Source: Microcystis aeruginosa W13-11 (lineage in GTDB: Bacteria > Cyanobacteriota > Cyanobacteriia > Cyanobacteriales > Microcystaceae). Taken from it: 64,000 nucleotides of DNA. The stretch's first letter is position 1. Each line of letters opens with the position of its first letter. Below are positions 37,169 through 45,833 of the stretch, piece after piece. The stretch is taken from the NCBI GenBank assembly GCA_009995705.1, contig JAADBR010000001.1, positions 30,044-94,043 of the forward strand, given 5' to 3'. Position numbers and translations under genes: made by a program. The notes beneath the pieces were generated by a model. It was not told the origin of the DNA. It did no database searches and saw only the letters and a list, made by a program, of their open reading frames with translations.

Positions 37169-37900
37169 ATGTTGCAAAAGTTACGCCAACGTTACCCCCA
37201 AGTTGCCCTGATTAGCGAGTTAGTTCAAATCGATCACGGCAAGTATATTGTGAGAGCGATCATCGAAATTGAGGGAAAAACGGTCGTTACAGGTTTAGCA
37301 GCGGCAGATACGGTGGAAATCGCTGAAGATAGAGCCAGAGAACGAGCTTTACTGCTTTTAGAGACTGAAAGCACCCCCGATCTCCAGCTTGTGGAAAAAG
37401 TCAGCCCCAATAATATTTCTCTACCGGAAGATTTACCTAAACCCGTCCCTAGTACCAAAAAATCGACTAAAACGGCTAAAGTCACTGAAATACCTCGTCC
37501 TGAAGCTAAAATTGAACCGGAATTACCCCAAGTTCAGGATATTCCCCCGGCTAAAATTGAACCGGAATTACCCCAAGTTCAGGATGTTCCCTTACCAGAA
37601 CCAGAGCCTTTATTATTAGAAATGGAACCCGATAATTACCCCTTATTATCAGAATTGCCAGAAGAAGCGAGTTTAACTAAAGAAGAACCGCCAGCACCAG
37701 AACCAGTTGTTGTTATTGCCGAAGAAATCGATTATTCGGTTCTTAAAACTAAAATTGATGTGGAGATGAAACGATTAGCTTGGACTACGGAAAAAGGTCG
37801 AGAATACCTGATTTCTACCTATGGCAAAAAGTCCCGTTTACTGCTAACTAATGAGGAGTTATTAGAATTTTATAACTACTTATCTAGTATCAGTTCCTAA
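37169..37900 (+). CDS. Cyanobacterial protein with Pro/Glu-rich linker, unknown function
   Basis: 243 residues from ATG at 37169; a TTG 69 bp upstream would add an unlikely leader. Three parts are visible: a folded N-terminal domain (about 1-75, YPQVALISELVQIDHGKYIV, AEDRARERALLLL), a Pro/Glu-rich linker with a 16-residue direct repeat (AKIEPELPQVQDIPP and AKIEPELPQVQDVPL), and a C-terminal helical domain (IDVEMKRLAWTTEKGREYLI, LTNEELLEFYNYL). I remember the KRLxWTxxxGRxYL pattern in cyanobacterial proteins of unknown role. The linker repeat shows recent duplication. Confidence 0.6.
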   Translation: MLQKLRQRYPQVALISELVQIDHGKYIVRAIIEIEGKTVVTGLAAADTVEIAEDRARERALLLLETESTPDLQLVEKVSPNNISLPEDLPKPVPSTKKSTKTAKVTEIPRPEAKIEPELPQVQDIPPAKIEPELPQVQDVPLPEPEPLLLEMEPDNYPLLSELPEEASLTKEEPPAPEPVVVIAEEIDYSVLKTKIDVEMKRLAWTTEKGREYLISTYGKKSRLLLTNEELLEFYNYLSSISS

Positions 37901-38128
37901 TCACTAAACCTGCTGCATAAATCAAAAATCTTCCGTTAAGTGAGGAGTCTCCGAGTCAGTATTCTCCGAGTCAGGAGAAGCAGAAAGAAGTAGATTATTT
38001 TCTGGCAGTAGAAAAGCGATCTTTTTCTGGAAAATGCGATTAAAAACTCACTTTTGCGGGAGATATAATAAAGAAGCTATTAGCTGCCAGTCTTTTTATC
38101 CCTATCTCACTGATAACTGATAACTGAA

Positions 38129-39325
38129 TTAGTTTCTTACTGCTTCTGTTTCCGCTTCTTTGGGAACAACAACTGGCACTCCGCTGACTGTTTCGATTTG
38201 ATAAATAACGCGACTTAATTGGGAAGGACAACAGAGAGGATCCGTATCTTTATAGCGATTAAAAACCACAATAATTCGAGTGCTATTTTGTAAAATAATT
38301 CTCTGAGATGCACCATCAGTGCGGGAATCCATCGGTCGCGGGGAAAGAGTGCCAGCGAATTTACCATCGACAAAAACAAAGTCTTGATAACCCATTGGTC
38401 GGCACATTCCATCTACTCCACTCATGGCCGAAATAACGCTAGTTTTCCCATAGGTTTGCACGGCCCCGTACAGTAACCATCCTGCTTTATTAAGTGCTTG
38501 ATCATTGGCAGTAATTGCAGGACGAACCTGTTCACGACACTGGTTATCGATCACGGTTTTAACGGGAGATTTGGGGATAGGGTTCTTGGCTTTATTCCAA
38601 TTAGTTAACGGTCGATCAAACCAAGCTCGCGGAGTTTCTTTTTCTGGGGTTTGGCTAATAACTTCTAATAGCTTCCATGTTTCGGAATTTTGGTTAGTAA
38701 CTGGATTGGAGACGGTTTCAACGCTAACTTTAATTTGATAGAAAAATCCCAGTTTATAATCAAATCCCTCGATAGTATTAGGGAACAATCTCCAGTTTTC
38801 CTCTGGTTTCTCTCGCATCTGTAAACAGTCTTGGGTTGTGCCTTGGCCGCAGGGTTGTTTCCGAGAATGGATATAAATGGTCTTTTCCGTGCGCGTGATG
38901 GTTGGTGCGGGGGTAAAAGTGAGTATTCCTAAACCTTCGGGAGTACGATAAAATAATTGTAAATCGCCTTTAGCCGTCACTTGGAATTGTTCAACTCCTT
39001 GCAAGGCAGCAAGATATTGATTTTCTTGTTTCATCTGCGGTTCCGGACAAGCTTTTTTGGTAGTAGCGATCGCTTGATTGATCTGAAGCGTGTCATCATT
39101 GACTTGATAGCCAGTATTATACTGGTTGCATCCGGCCGAACCACTGAGGATATTTTTCTGGAAAGCGGCAGTAATTTCCGTTTCTTTCACCAAACTTCCG
39201 GCTGTCCACCCCCTTAGTTTCCATCGAGTCCCGTCCAAAGGGGAAGTATTAGCGATCGCAGCTTTCCCCGCTAAAGCACAACTTAGGGCAATTGTCAAGA
39301 AAATTCCCGTTTTTTTGGCGTTCAA
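38129..39325 (-). CDS. Exported META / DUF4377 / LppP-LprE three-domain protein
   Basis: About 398 residues. I chose the TTG at 39325 because a GAGGAG lies about 10 bp before it and a signal peptide follows at once (KKTGIFLTIALSCALAGKAA). The upstream ATG at 39421 adds 32 non-conserved residues. Domains: META (SPLDGTRWKLRGW to about residue 130, with SGSAGCNQYNTGYQ), a DUF4377-like part (IYIHSRKQPCGQGTTQDCLQ) and an LppP/LprE-like part (WLLYGAVQTYGKTSVISAMS, RIIVVFNRY). All three are extracytoplasmic folds. The role is unknown; META domains are linked to stress and secretion. Confidence 0.7.
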   Translation of the reverse strand: MNAKKTGIFLTIALSCALAGKAAIANTSPLDGTRWKLRGWTAGSLVKETEITAAFQKNILSGSAGCNQYNTGYQVNDDTLQINQAIATTKKACPEPQMKQENQYLAALQGVEQFQVTAKGDLQLFYRTPEGLGILTFTPAPTITRTEKTIYIHSRKQPCGQGTTQDCLQMREKPEENWRLFPNTIEGFDYKLGFFYQIKVSVETVSNPVTNQNSETWKLLEVISQTPEKETPRAWFDRPLTNWNKAKNPIPKSPVKTVIDNQCREQVRPAITANDQALNKAGWLLYGAVQTYGKTSVISAMSGVDGMCRPMGYQDFVFVDGKFAGTLSPRPMDSRTDGASQRIILQNSTRIIVVFNRYKDTDPLCCPSQLSRVIYQIETVSGVPVVVPKEAETEAVRN

Positions 39326-39584
39326 AATTGCTATTCTCCTCGTCAAAGCAACAATTCTATTATGGCTTGGGGCGGTTGCCCGGCGGCCCGGGACAAAGGA
39401 TAGAAAAAGACTTTTCCCCATTTCTCGACTCCTTCCCTTGGCTTGATTCTATCAGAGGCAAAAGCCGATGGTCGCCCCCCGATTGCAGAGGTTTTATTGT
39501 CCTCCAATGGCAAAAAGTTGACCCCAGTTCACCTTAAGCAGTACAATAGAAACCTTGAATGACCCCTTAAACAAAAAAAACATC

Positions 39585-39929
39585 ATGGCACAAGGACAAG
39601 GATTCGGATTCGGTCTCGGTAAGATTAAAGAACTACAAGACGCTTTCCAAAAAGCGCAACAGGTGCAACAAGGGGCCAAAGTTCTGCAAGAAGAACTGGA
39701 AACTATGGAAATTCCCGGCCAGAGTGAAAATGGCTTGGTGACAGTCTATCTCAGTGGCAACCAAGAACCCCGGGGGATTGAAATCGATCCTGCTCTCCTC
39801 TCCCAAGATCTGGAGATTGTGGCTGGGTCTATTCTAGAAGCCATGAAAGCCGCCTATGATGCCTCCACGGAAACCATGCGCGGCAAAATGGAAGAACTGA
39901 CCATGGGTTTAAATATCTCCAGTATGTAA
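39585..39929 (+). CDS. ebfC: YbaB/EbfC nucleoid-associated protein
   Basis: 114 residues from ATG at 39585; an upstream TTG is less likely. Features are a Gly-rich start ([20 protein letters not shown]) and then the YbaB core ([36 protein letters not shown]). EbfC binds DNA as a dimer and shapes the nucleoid. It is 59 bp upstream of pdxJ. Confidence 0.9.
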   Translation: MAQGQGFGFGLGKIKELQDAFQKAQQVQQGAKVLQEELETMEIPGQSENGLVTVYLSGNQEPRGIEIDPALLSQDLEIVAGSILEAMKAAYDASTETMRGKMEELTMGLNISSM

Positions 39930-39988
39930 TCGCTTTTGACCGCAATGGTAAGATGGTAAGTTGGACTAACAAACAAGGAGGTTCAACT

Positions 39989-40711
39989 TTGCTGACTTTG
40001 GGTGTCAATATCGATCATGTGGCCACAATTCGCCAAGCTCGCCGTACCGTGGAACCAGATCCCGTGGCGGCGGCGGTTTTGGCGGAAATCGGCGGTGCTG
40101 ATGGTATTACCGTTCACTTGCGCGAGGATCGTCGTCATATCCAGGATCGCGATGTGCGGATTCTCCGGCAAACGGTGCGGACTCATCTAAATCTGGAAAT
40201 GGCCCCGACGGAGGAAATGATCGCCATAGCTCTCGATATTAAACCCGATTATGTCACCCTTGTCCCCGAAAAGCGCGAGGAAGTGACCACGGAAGGGGGA
40301 ATCGATATGCTGGGCAATTTTGACCGTTTTTGTCAGGTTGTCGAGCGCCTGCAATCGGCTAATATTCCCGTTAGTTGGTTTATTGATGCCGATTTTGCCC
40401 AAATTCAAGCGGCCGCTAATACGGGGGCGAAATTGATTGAACTCCACACCGGTCAATACGCCGAGGCACAACAGGAGAGCGATTGTCAAGCAGAATTAAC
40501 AATTCTTAAAGAAGGTTGTGAATACGCTTCCTCTCTCGGTTTGCGGGTGAATGCTGGTCACGGTTTGACCTATTGGAATGTTTATCCCGTTGCCTGTTTG
40601 CCCAATATGGAAGAATTGAACATTGGTCACACAATTATCAGTCGCGCGGTTTTAGTCGGGTTAGAAAGGGCTGTTAAGGAAATGAAATTGGCTATGCGTG
40701 GGCAATTGTAA
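39989..40711 (+). CDS. pdxJ: Pyridoxine 5'-phosphate synthase PdxJ
   Basis: 240 residues from the TTG at 39989, which has a clean AGGAGGT 7 bp before it; the ATG at 39953 lies upstream of that site and adds 12 residues. The core [46 protein letters not shown] and [14 protein letters not shown] holds the phosphate and Glu/His catalytic residues. PdxJ condenses 3-amino-2-oxopropyl phosphate with deoxyxylulose 5-phosphate to make vitamin B6. The operon partner is ebfC. Confidence 0.95.
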   Translation: MLTLGVNIDHVATIRQARRTVEPDPVAAAVLAEIGGADGITVHLREDRRHIQDRDVRILRQTVRTHLNLEMAPTEEMIAIALDIKPDYVTLVPEKREEVTTEGGIDMLGNFDRFCQVVERLQSANIPVSWFIDADFAQIQAAANTGAKLIELHTGQYAEAQQESDCQAELTILKEGCEYASSLGLRVNAGHGLTYWNVYPVACLPNMEELNIGHTIISRAVLVGLERAVKEMKLAMRGQL

Positions 40712-40771
40712 AGGCTATTAGCTAATCTCCCGACTAGGGAACAATTACAGTGAAAAATTAAAGGAAAGATG

Positions 40772-41083
40772 ATGACAACTTATTATTATTTGGTAGCCAG
40801 TCAAAAGTTTTTAGAAGAAGAAGCGATCGAAAAGGAAGTTTTGAAGGAAAGAATCAGGAATTATCAAGAAAAAGGTCAAGAAATTGATTTTTGGTTAATT
40901 GCCAACCCAGCTTTTTTAGATACCCCCGCTTTTGCCGATATCAAAAAGAAAACTCCCCAACCAGCAGCGGCAATTGTTTCTCTCAACCAACAGTTTATTA
41001 CTTGGCTGAAATTGCGTCTAGAATACGTTATTACTGGACAGTTTGAAGCTCCTTCCGATACTATTCCCGATCCGTTAAAATAA
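40772..41083 (+). CDS. Ycf54-like factor of Mg-protoporphyrin monomethyl ester cyclase
   Basis: 103 residues from the second ATG of ATGATG, which is better spaced from AAAGGAA. The text TTYYYLVASQKFLEEE, EIDFWLIANPAFLDTPAF and AAAIVSLNQQFITWLKLRLE matches the DUF2488/Ycf54 family. These proteins bind and stabilise the aerobic cyclase that forms ring E of chlorophyll. It stands alone downstream of pdxJ. Confidence 0.88.
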   Translation: MTTYYYLVASQKFLEEEAIEKEVLKERIRNYQEKGQEIDFWLIANPAFLDTPAFADIKKKTPQPAAAIVSLNQQFITWLKLRLEYVITGQFEAPSDTIPDPLK

Positions 41084-41123
41084 CCCTTTTGGACTGGGGC
41101 AAAAAATGCAGACGAAGCAATCA

Positions 41124-42758
41124 TCACCAGCTGACTTTGCCTTGGAGCTTGCTAATTTTTCCCTTACCGATTCCCGATACTCGATCCAAATCTTCTAGGG
41201 AAGTAAAGGGTTTTTGTTGCCGGGCTGCGATAATTTTTTCGGCTAATTTGCCACTGATACCGGGTAAAGTATCTAATTCTTCTTTTGTGGCAGTGTTTAA
41301 ATTAATTAAGCGATCGCTTTTAACTGTTACAGATTGGGGACAGTTTTTTCTATCCTGTTCGATCCGATTTTTAATAGTTTCCGGCAATCCTAATTTAGCG
41401 GTACGGTAAAGATATTGAAATTCTCGATCAAAATGAGCGGCAACGGTGGGATTATTGATAATAACTAAAGCTTCATCGTTTTGGTGATTAGCAGCTTTTG
41501 ACCAATTATGAGAACCAGTGATCACAATTTTATCATCGATTAAACCGAATTTATGGTGTAATTTATCTCCCGCCGCTAGAGCGGGAACTCCTAGGGTATT
41601 AATTGGGTTTTGCCAAGGTCGATTATCTGGTTCATAACGACATTTATTACTGAGAGCAACTCCTAATAAATCTAATCCTTCGCTATAGTATCGGAAGGCA
41701 AAACTAGGATCAATTAAAGCTTTAATTTCTATCCCTTTTTGATGTCGTTGGGCGAGAATATTAGCTAAAGGCTGTTCCGTAAAGACAAACAGGGCTAAAT
41801 TCACAGATTTTTTAGCTTTATTTAAAGTTTCACCGATCAGACCATTGCTAGTAATTGCCCAGGGATAAGTGGTAGAATCGGGGGAAAATTTGACCGTCAG
41901 ACTACTATTACCGATAGTAATTGTTTGCGGTTTTCTCTGGGGTTTATCTAACCCAAACTTAGGCCGATCTTCCCTTCCCCACATCAGATTAAATTCTTTT
42001 TGAAAAACTCTAGCTAGTGGGGGATTAGTAATGACTAATAGGTGATTGGCATTCCCGACAGTTTTGGGATTAGAAAAGTCTCCATGAATATCACTTAAGG
42101 TATAGTTAGCCGAACTGATTAAAGTAGTGTGATGATCAATAACCATGAATTTATGGTGCATTAAACCGCTACCTTTTGAGCGATCTGCACTATCATCAAT
42201 TAGGGGAACACCAGCTTTTTTGAGGATAGTAATTGCATCTCTTTGGGCGATTTCCTCTGCACTTAATTTACCATCTCGATTTAGATCAACTAAATCAACA
42301 AGGTTTTGATAACGTTCCTGTTCTCGATCGCTTAATTGTTCTTGGTTTTTGGCTAAACTATAAATAGGTTGATTGTAAATATTTTCGAGAATAACCCTAA
42401 CCTTAATTCCCTGTTGCTGACGAGCAACTAAAGCTTGAGCAATAGCGGGTAAACGTAACTCTTGCACCGCTAGATCGATCGAACTTTTGGCCGAGTTGAT
42501 ATTATCAATAATAATCTGTTCTAAATTATCCCCTGGACGATTAATTTGGCGATAGGGATCGGTATAATTTGAACCCTGGGCCTGATTATAATTAAAATAG
42601 ACTTGCATATATTGATCTTGGGGCAAGGGTTGGGGACGATTTTGGATAACATTGAGAGAATGACAGCCACCCAAAAGAAAAACTGTCCCTAACAAAAACA
42701 AAAATCCTAACTGTCCCCTAGACCAGATTTTTTTTAATCTCAATCTATCCATTGCCAT
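41124..42758 (-). CDS. Phospholipase D-like lipoprotein with EF-hand and helix-hairpin-helix
   Basis: 544 residues. The signal peptide ends in lipobox LLGGC (Cys about 32). Two HKD motifs are present: HHKFMVIDHHTTLISSANYT (about 200) and HHKFGLIDDKIVITGSHNWS (about 397). Between the N-terminal strand set and the first HKD lies DLNRDGKLSAEE (about 158-169), a good EF-hand calcium loop. The C-terminus (about 487-544) is a ComEA-like pair of helix-hairpin-helix motifs (LNTATKEELDTLPGISGKLA), which binds DNA. A secreted, calcium-dependent, membrane-held nuclease is the best reading; phospholipase action is the alternative. Confidence 0.8.
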   Translation of the reverse strand: MAMDRLRLKKIWSRGQLGFLFLLGTVFLLGGCHSLNVIQNRPQPLPQDQYMQVYFNYNQAQGSNYTDPYRQINRPGDNLEQIIIDNINSAKSSIDLAVQELRLPAIAQALVARQQQGIKVRVILENIYNQPIYSLAKNQEQLSDREQERYQNLVDLVDLNRDGKLSAEEIAQRDAITILKKAGVPLIDDSADRSKGSGLMHHKFMVIDHHTTLISSANYTLSDIHGDFSNPKTVGNANHLLVITNPPLARVFQKEFNLMWGREDRPKFGLDKPQRKPQTITIGNSSLTVKFSPDSTTYPWAITSNGLIGETLNKAKKSVNLALFVFTEQPLANILAQRHQKGIEIKALIDPSFAFRYYSEGLDLLGVALSNKCRYEPDNRPWQNPINTLGVPALAAGDKLHHKFGLIDDKIVITGSHNWSKAANHQNDEALVIINNPTVAAHFDREFQYLYRTAKLGLPETIKNRIEQDRKNCPQSVTVKSDRLINLNTATKEELDTLPGISGKLAEKIIAARQQKPFTSLEDLDRVSGIGKGKISKLQGKVSW

Positions 42759-42942
42759 TTTTGCCTACATAATTATCATTACCCTAAGATTCAGGATACA
42801 GTAATCAGGAGTCAGGAGGGAATTTTTTTTACCTAATCAGGTTCTCAGTAATCGCTATGTACCAAATTGATTATAATCAATCCTGATTCTAGATTGAAGA
42901 AGATGGCTTTGTCCTTGATTGCTTAAATCGCTGACCAAAGAT

Positions 42943-42973
42943 CTGACATCTAGTTAGGGAATTTTGTTATAAT
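42943..42973 (+). promoter_or_regulatory. Possible promoter of the dynamin-like gene
   Basis: CTGACA at 42943-42948 and a perfect TATAAT at 42968-42973 are separated by 19 bp, upstream of the ATG at 43016. The spacer is longer than ideal. Confidence 0.35.
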
Positions 42974-43015
42974 CTGGGGAACAATAGCACTGTTCTTCTA
43001 GATCTGGGTTTTACC

Positions 43016-45442
43016 ATGACTGAACTTTTACCCCAATGCAGTAATCTGGCTGGTAATGTTAACAGTATAATTGAACTATTAAAAGGCGAATCCTCTCTCC
43101 GCAATCAACAGGATACCAGCAAGATAGAAATTGACCTACAAAAAGCCATTTCTCCCAAATTTGAAATCGTTTTTGCCGGTGCTTTTAGTGCTGGGAAATC
43201 AATGTTAATCAATGCACTTTTAGAGCGAGAATTGCTGTATAGTGCCGAAGGACACGCAACGGGTACAGAATGTTATATTGAGTACGCAGAAGCTGATGAG
43301 GAAAGAGTGGTTTTAACCTTTCTCAGCGAAGTAGAAATTCGTACTTTAGTCGATACCGTCTGTCAAAATCTGCAATTAACCAATCCCAGTAACATTAATT
43401 CCCCAGAATACTGTAGTCAGTTAAACCAATACTGTCAAAAAATTATCGAACAGGAAGGGGGAGAAGGCAAATCCGAGCGAGCTAAACAAGCTCAGGGTTT
43501 AAAATTATTAATTGAAGGATTTACTCAAAATCGTGAGCGGATCCATACGCTGCATAATGCCACCTATTCCATGGAACAATTTCACTTTTCTAATTTAGCA
43601 GAAGCCGCTAGTTTTGCCCGTCGTGGTAGTAATAGTGCCGTCTTAAAACGTCTAGAATATTACTGTCATCATCCTCTTCTTAAAGATGGTAACGTTTTGG
43701 TAGATTTGCCCGGAATTGATGCCCCAGTCAAAAAAGATGCCGCTTTAGCCTATCGTAAAATAGAGCATCCTGATACTTCGGCAGTGGTTTGTGTTTTAAA
43801 GGCTGCTTCTGCGGGAGAATTAGCCACAGAAGAAACGGAATTACTCGAAAAAATTCGCTCTAATGCTGGTATTAGTGATCGAGTTTTTTATGTTTTTAAC
43901 CGCATTGATGAAACCTGGTACTCAGCCCAACTAAAACAGCGTTTAGAAAACCTGATTCAAACGCAATTTCGTGATACTTCCCGCCTCTACAAAACCAGCG
44001 GACTTTTAGGATTTTATGGGTATCAGGTGAAAAATCAAACCAATATTAATCAGCGTTATGGTTTAGATTCTATCTTTGCCGAAAGTGTCAAAAATTTAGG
44101 GGGACAAGAAGAAACACCACAATTTGTCAGCGAGTTTAATAACTATTGTGTCAACTCCAGTAAATTACTGGCAACTCCCTTTAAAGTTTCCATCCACGGT
44201 TATGAAACTCCTAATAAAAATTATTTCCGAGTTTTAAGCGAGTGGGGAACTCCTTTACTAGAGCAGTTAATTGCTGATAGCGGTATCGAAGAATTTCGCA
44301 GGGCAATTACTCGTTATCTCACGGAGGAAAAACGTCCGCAATTGTTTGCAACTTTGGCCGATGATTTACAATCTCTCTGCATTACTCTGAAAAATCATTA
44401 TCAAGGGATTTATCGTGATTTAGAAAGTCAACCACGAGAAATTGAGGCGATGAAAGCTCTGGAGTTAAATCACCTCAATCAAGAGTTAAAGGAAGTGGGA
44501 GAGAAATTAACTAAACATATCGATAGTTATGTCAATGCTATGGTGGTTAATAGCGATGAAAACTTTGAGGAAGACTTTAAGAAACTGAAAGCGAGAATGG
44601 TATCAAGATTGGATGAGTTATTAAATACTTTTTCTGTTAAAAATGCTTACTCGCAAGCGACTTTAAACCATCCCCGCAATGCTACAGCACCTTTATTAGC
44701 AGTATTGGTAGAAGCTTTTTATTATCTGTCTAACCAGCTAGAAGATGTGTTGATTGAGGAGTCAACAAGTTTGATTATTCGCTTTTGTCAGCGTCTTTTA
44801 GATGCGGTAAGGCAAGGTGATTATTATCGGCAAATCTATCGTTTATTGGGTAACGATAGTGGTATAGAAAATCAGCTAAAACAGGTAGAAGATCAGTTAA
44901 TTCATGCCTTAGTTTCCGAAGCGAGAACAGAGTGCGATCGCTATGTAAGAGAAAATCACAATTTTTACAACGAAGGCACTTTTTCTATCTTTCAATTTCG
45001 GCAAACTGTCCAACAAACTGCCCAAGGTTATGACTGTGAAAGTATTCTTGATGCTGAACCTGCTATCCGTCAATTACTTAAGTTAGATTTTGAGCCAAAA
45101 GTATCAGCAACAATTCAGAAAAACTTCCGTCAAACTATTAATAATACTCTGAAAAATCAATTGATACCAATGGCAAAAAAACAAGCCGATACTATTCTAC
45201 AACAGTTCGATCAAGCTCGTTCTTATCTAGAACAAACCTTAGAACAGGAAGCGGCAGAAAAAATTGCGAATAATGCCCATAAACAGGAAGAAATTAACCA
45301 AAAAATTGAGAATTATAACCAAGCGATAAATTCTCTCAATACTTGTTTAACTGCTATGGGTTTACAGAAAAATCATTTACCTGTCATTGGTGAACAAGAA
45401 TTAGAGACTGTCCCAGAAGTTATTAATTACTCCAGCAATTAA
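43016..45442 (+). CDS. Bacterial dynamin-like GTPase
   Basis: 808 residues. G1 is GAFSAGKSMLINALL (about 55-69), G2 lies near ATGTEC, G3 is VDLPGIDAP and G4-like NRIDE follows. The rest is long helical bundles (about 380-800) with coiled-coil text near the C-terminus (KIANNAHKQEEINQKIENYN). Bacterial dynamins tubulate or fuse membranes; in cyanobacteria the thylakoid or plasma membrane is the likely site. No partner dynamin is next to it. A hairpin terminator follows. Confidence 0.85.
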   Translation: MTELLPQCSNLAGNVNSIIELLKGESSLRNQQDTSKIEIDLQKAISPKFEIVFAGAFSAGKSMLINALLERELLYSAEGHATGTECYIEYAEADEERVVLTFLSEVEIRTLVDTVCQNLQLTNPSNINSPEYCSQLNQYCQKIIEQEGGEGKSERAKQAQGLKLLIEGFTQNRERIHTLHNATYSMEQFHFSNLAEAASFARRGSNSAVLKRLEYYCHHPLLKDGNVLVDLPGIDAPVKKDAALAYRKIEHPDTSAVVCVLKAASAGELATEETELLEKIRSNAGISDRVFYVFNRIDETWYSAQLKQRLENLIQTQFRDTSRLYKTSGLLGFYGYQVKNQTNINQRYGLDSIFAESVKNLGGQEETPQFVSEFNNYCVNSSKLLATPFKVSIHGYETPNKNYFRVLSEWGTPLLEQLIADSGIEEFRRAITRYLTEEKRPQLFATLADDLQSLCITLKNHYQGIYRDLESQPREIEAMKALELNHLNQELKEVGEKLTKHIDSYVNAMVVNSDENFEEDFKKLKARMVSRLDELLNTFSVKNAYSQATLNHPRNATAPLLAVLVEAFYYLSNQLEDVLIEESTSLIIRFCQRLLDAVRQGDYYRQIYRLLGNDSGIENQLKQVEDQLIHALVSEARTECDRYVRENHNFYNEGTFSIFQFRQTVQQTAQGYDCESILDAEPAIRQLLKLDFEPKVSATIQKNFRQTINNTLKNQLIPMAKKQADTILQQFDQARSYLEQTLEQEAAEKIANNAHKQEEINQKIENYNQAINSLNTCLTAMGLQKNHLPVIGEQELETVPEVINYSSN

Positions 45443-45466
45443 TATGGGGAAATTATCGGCATGAAG

Positions 45467-45498
45467 CGCCAATTTCAGTGTGAATTGGCGTTGTCTTT
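45467..45498 (+). terminator. Hairpin terminator after the dynamin-like gene
   Basis: CGCCAATT (45467-45474) pairs with AATTGGCG (45483-45490), followed by TTGTCTTT. The stem is 8 bp and the T-run is interrupted. Confidence 0.55.
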
Positions 45499-45833
45499 CA
45501 GTAAAAAATGCAAGTTATACTGGCTCTTCGTTACTTGTTATGATGGTTCGATAGGGGGGCATAGATCGACTAAATCCTTATCTGGCAAGAGACTTAATTG
45601 ATTAGTTCGCTCTAGATAAAAAACAATTGACAAAAATCGCTAAATGACTTTCTATATAAGGGTTCCATCCCTTATAACCCCCGTCCATTGCATAACACAA
45701 ACCGAAGAGCCATAATCAATCCCGATTCTAGACAGTAATCTGGCTGGTCATGTTAACAGTATAACTGAATTATGTCGTCCTTTGTATCTGGTAGAAGAAT
45801 GTGCGGTTAGGCAGTTTTGATCATTACCATTCA
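45499..45833. repeat. Gene-free region with an echo of the dynamin gene 5' end
   Basis: ACAGTAATCTGGCTGG and then ATGTTAACAGTATAA (45733-45766) nearly repeats the coding start of the dynamin gene at 43036-43070. The text just before it (ATAATCAATCCCGATTCTAGA) repeats the promoter region near 42870. It is a partial duplicate with the middle deleted. No coding sequence is supported. Confidence 0.6.

Noticed and set aside
39953..39988. ATG start for PdxJ at 39953
   Set aside because: The strong AGGAGGT lies after it and points to the TTG at 39989, where family similarity begins.
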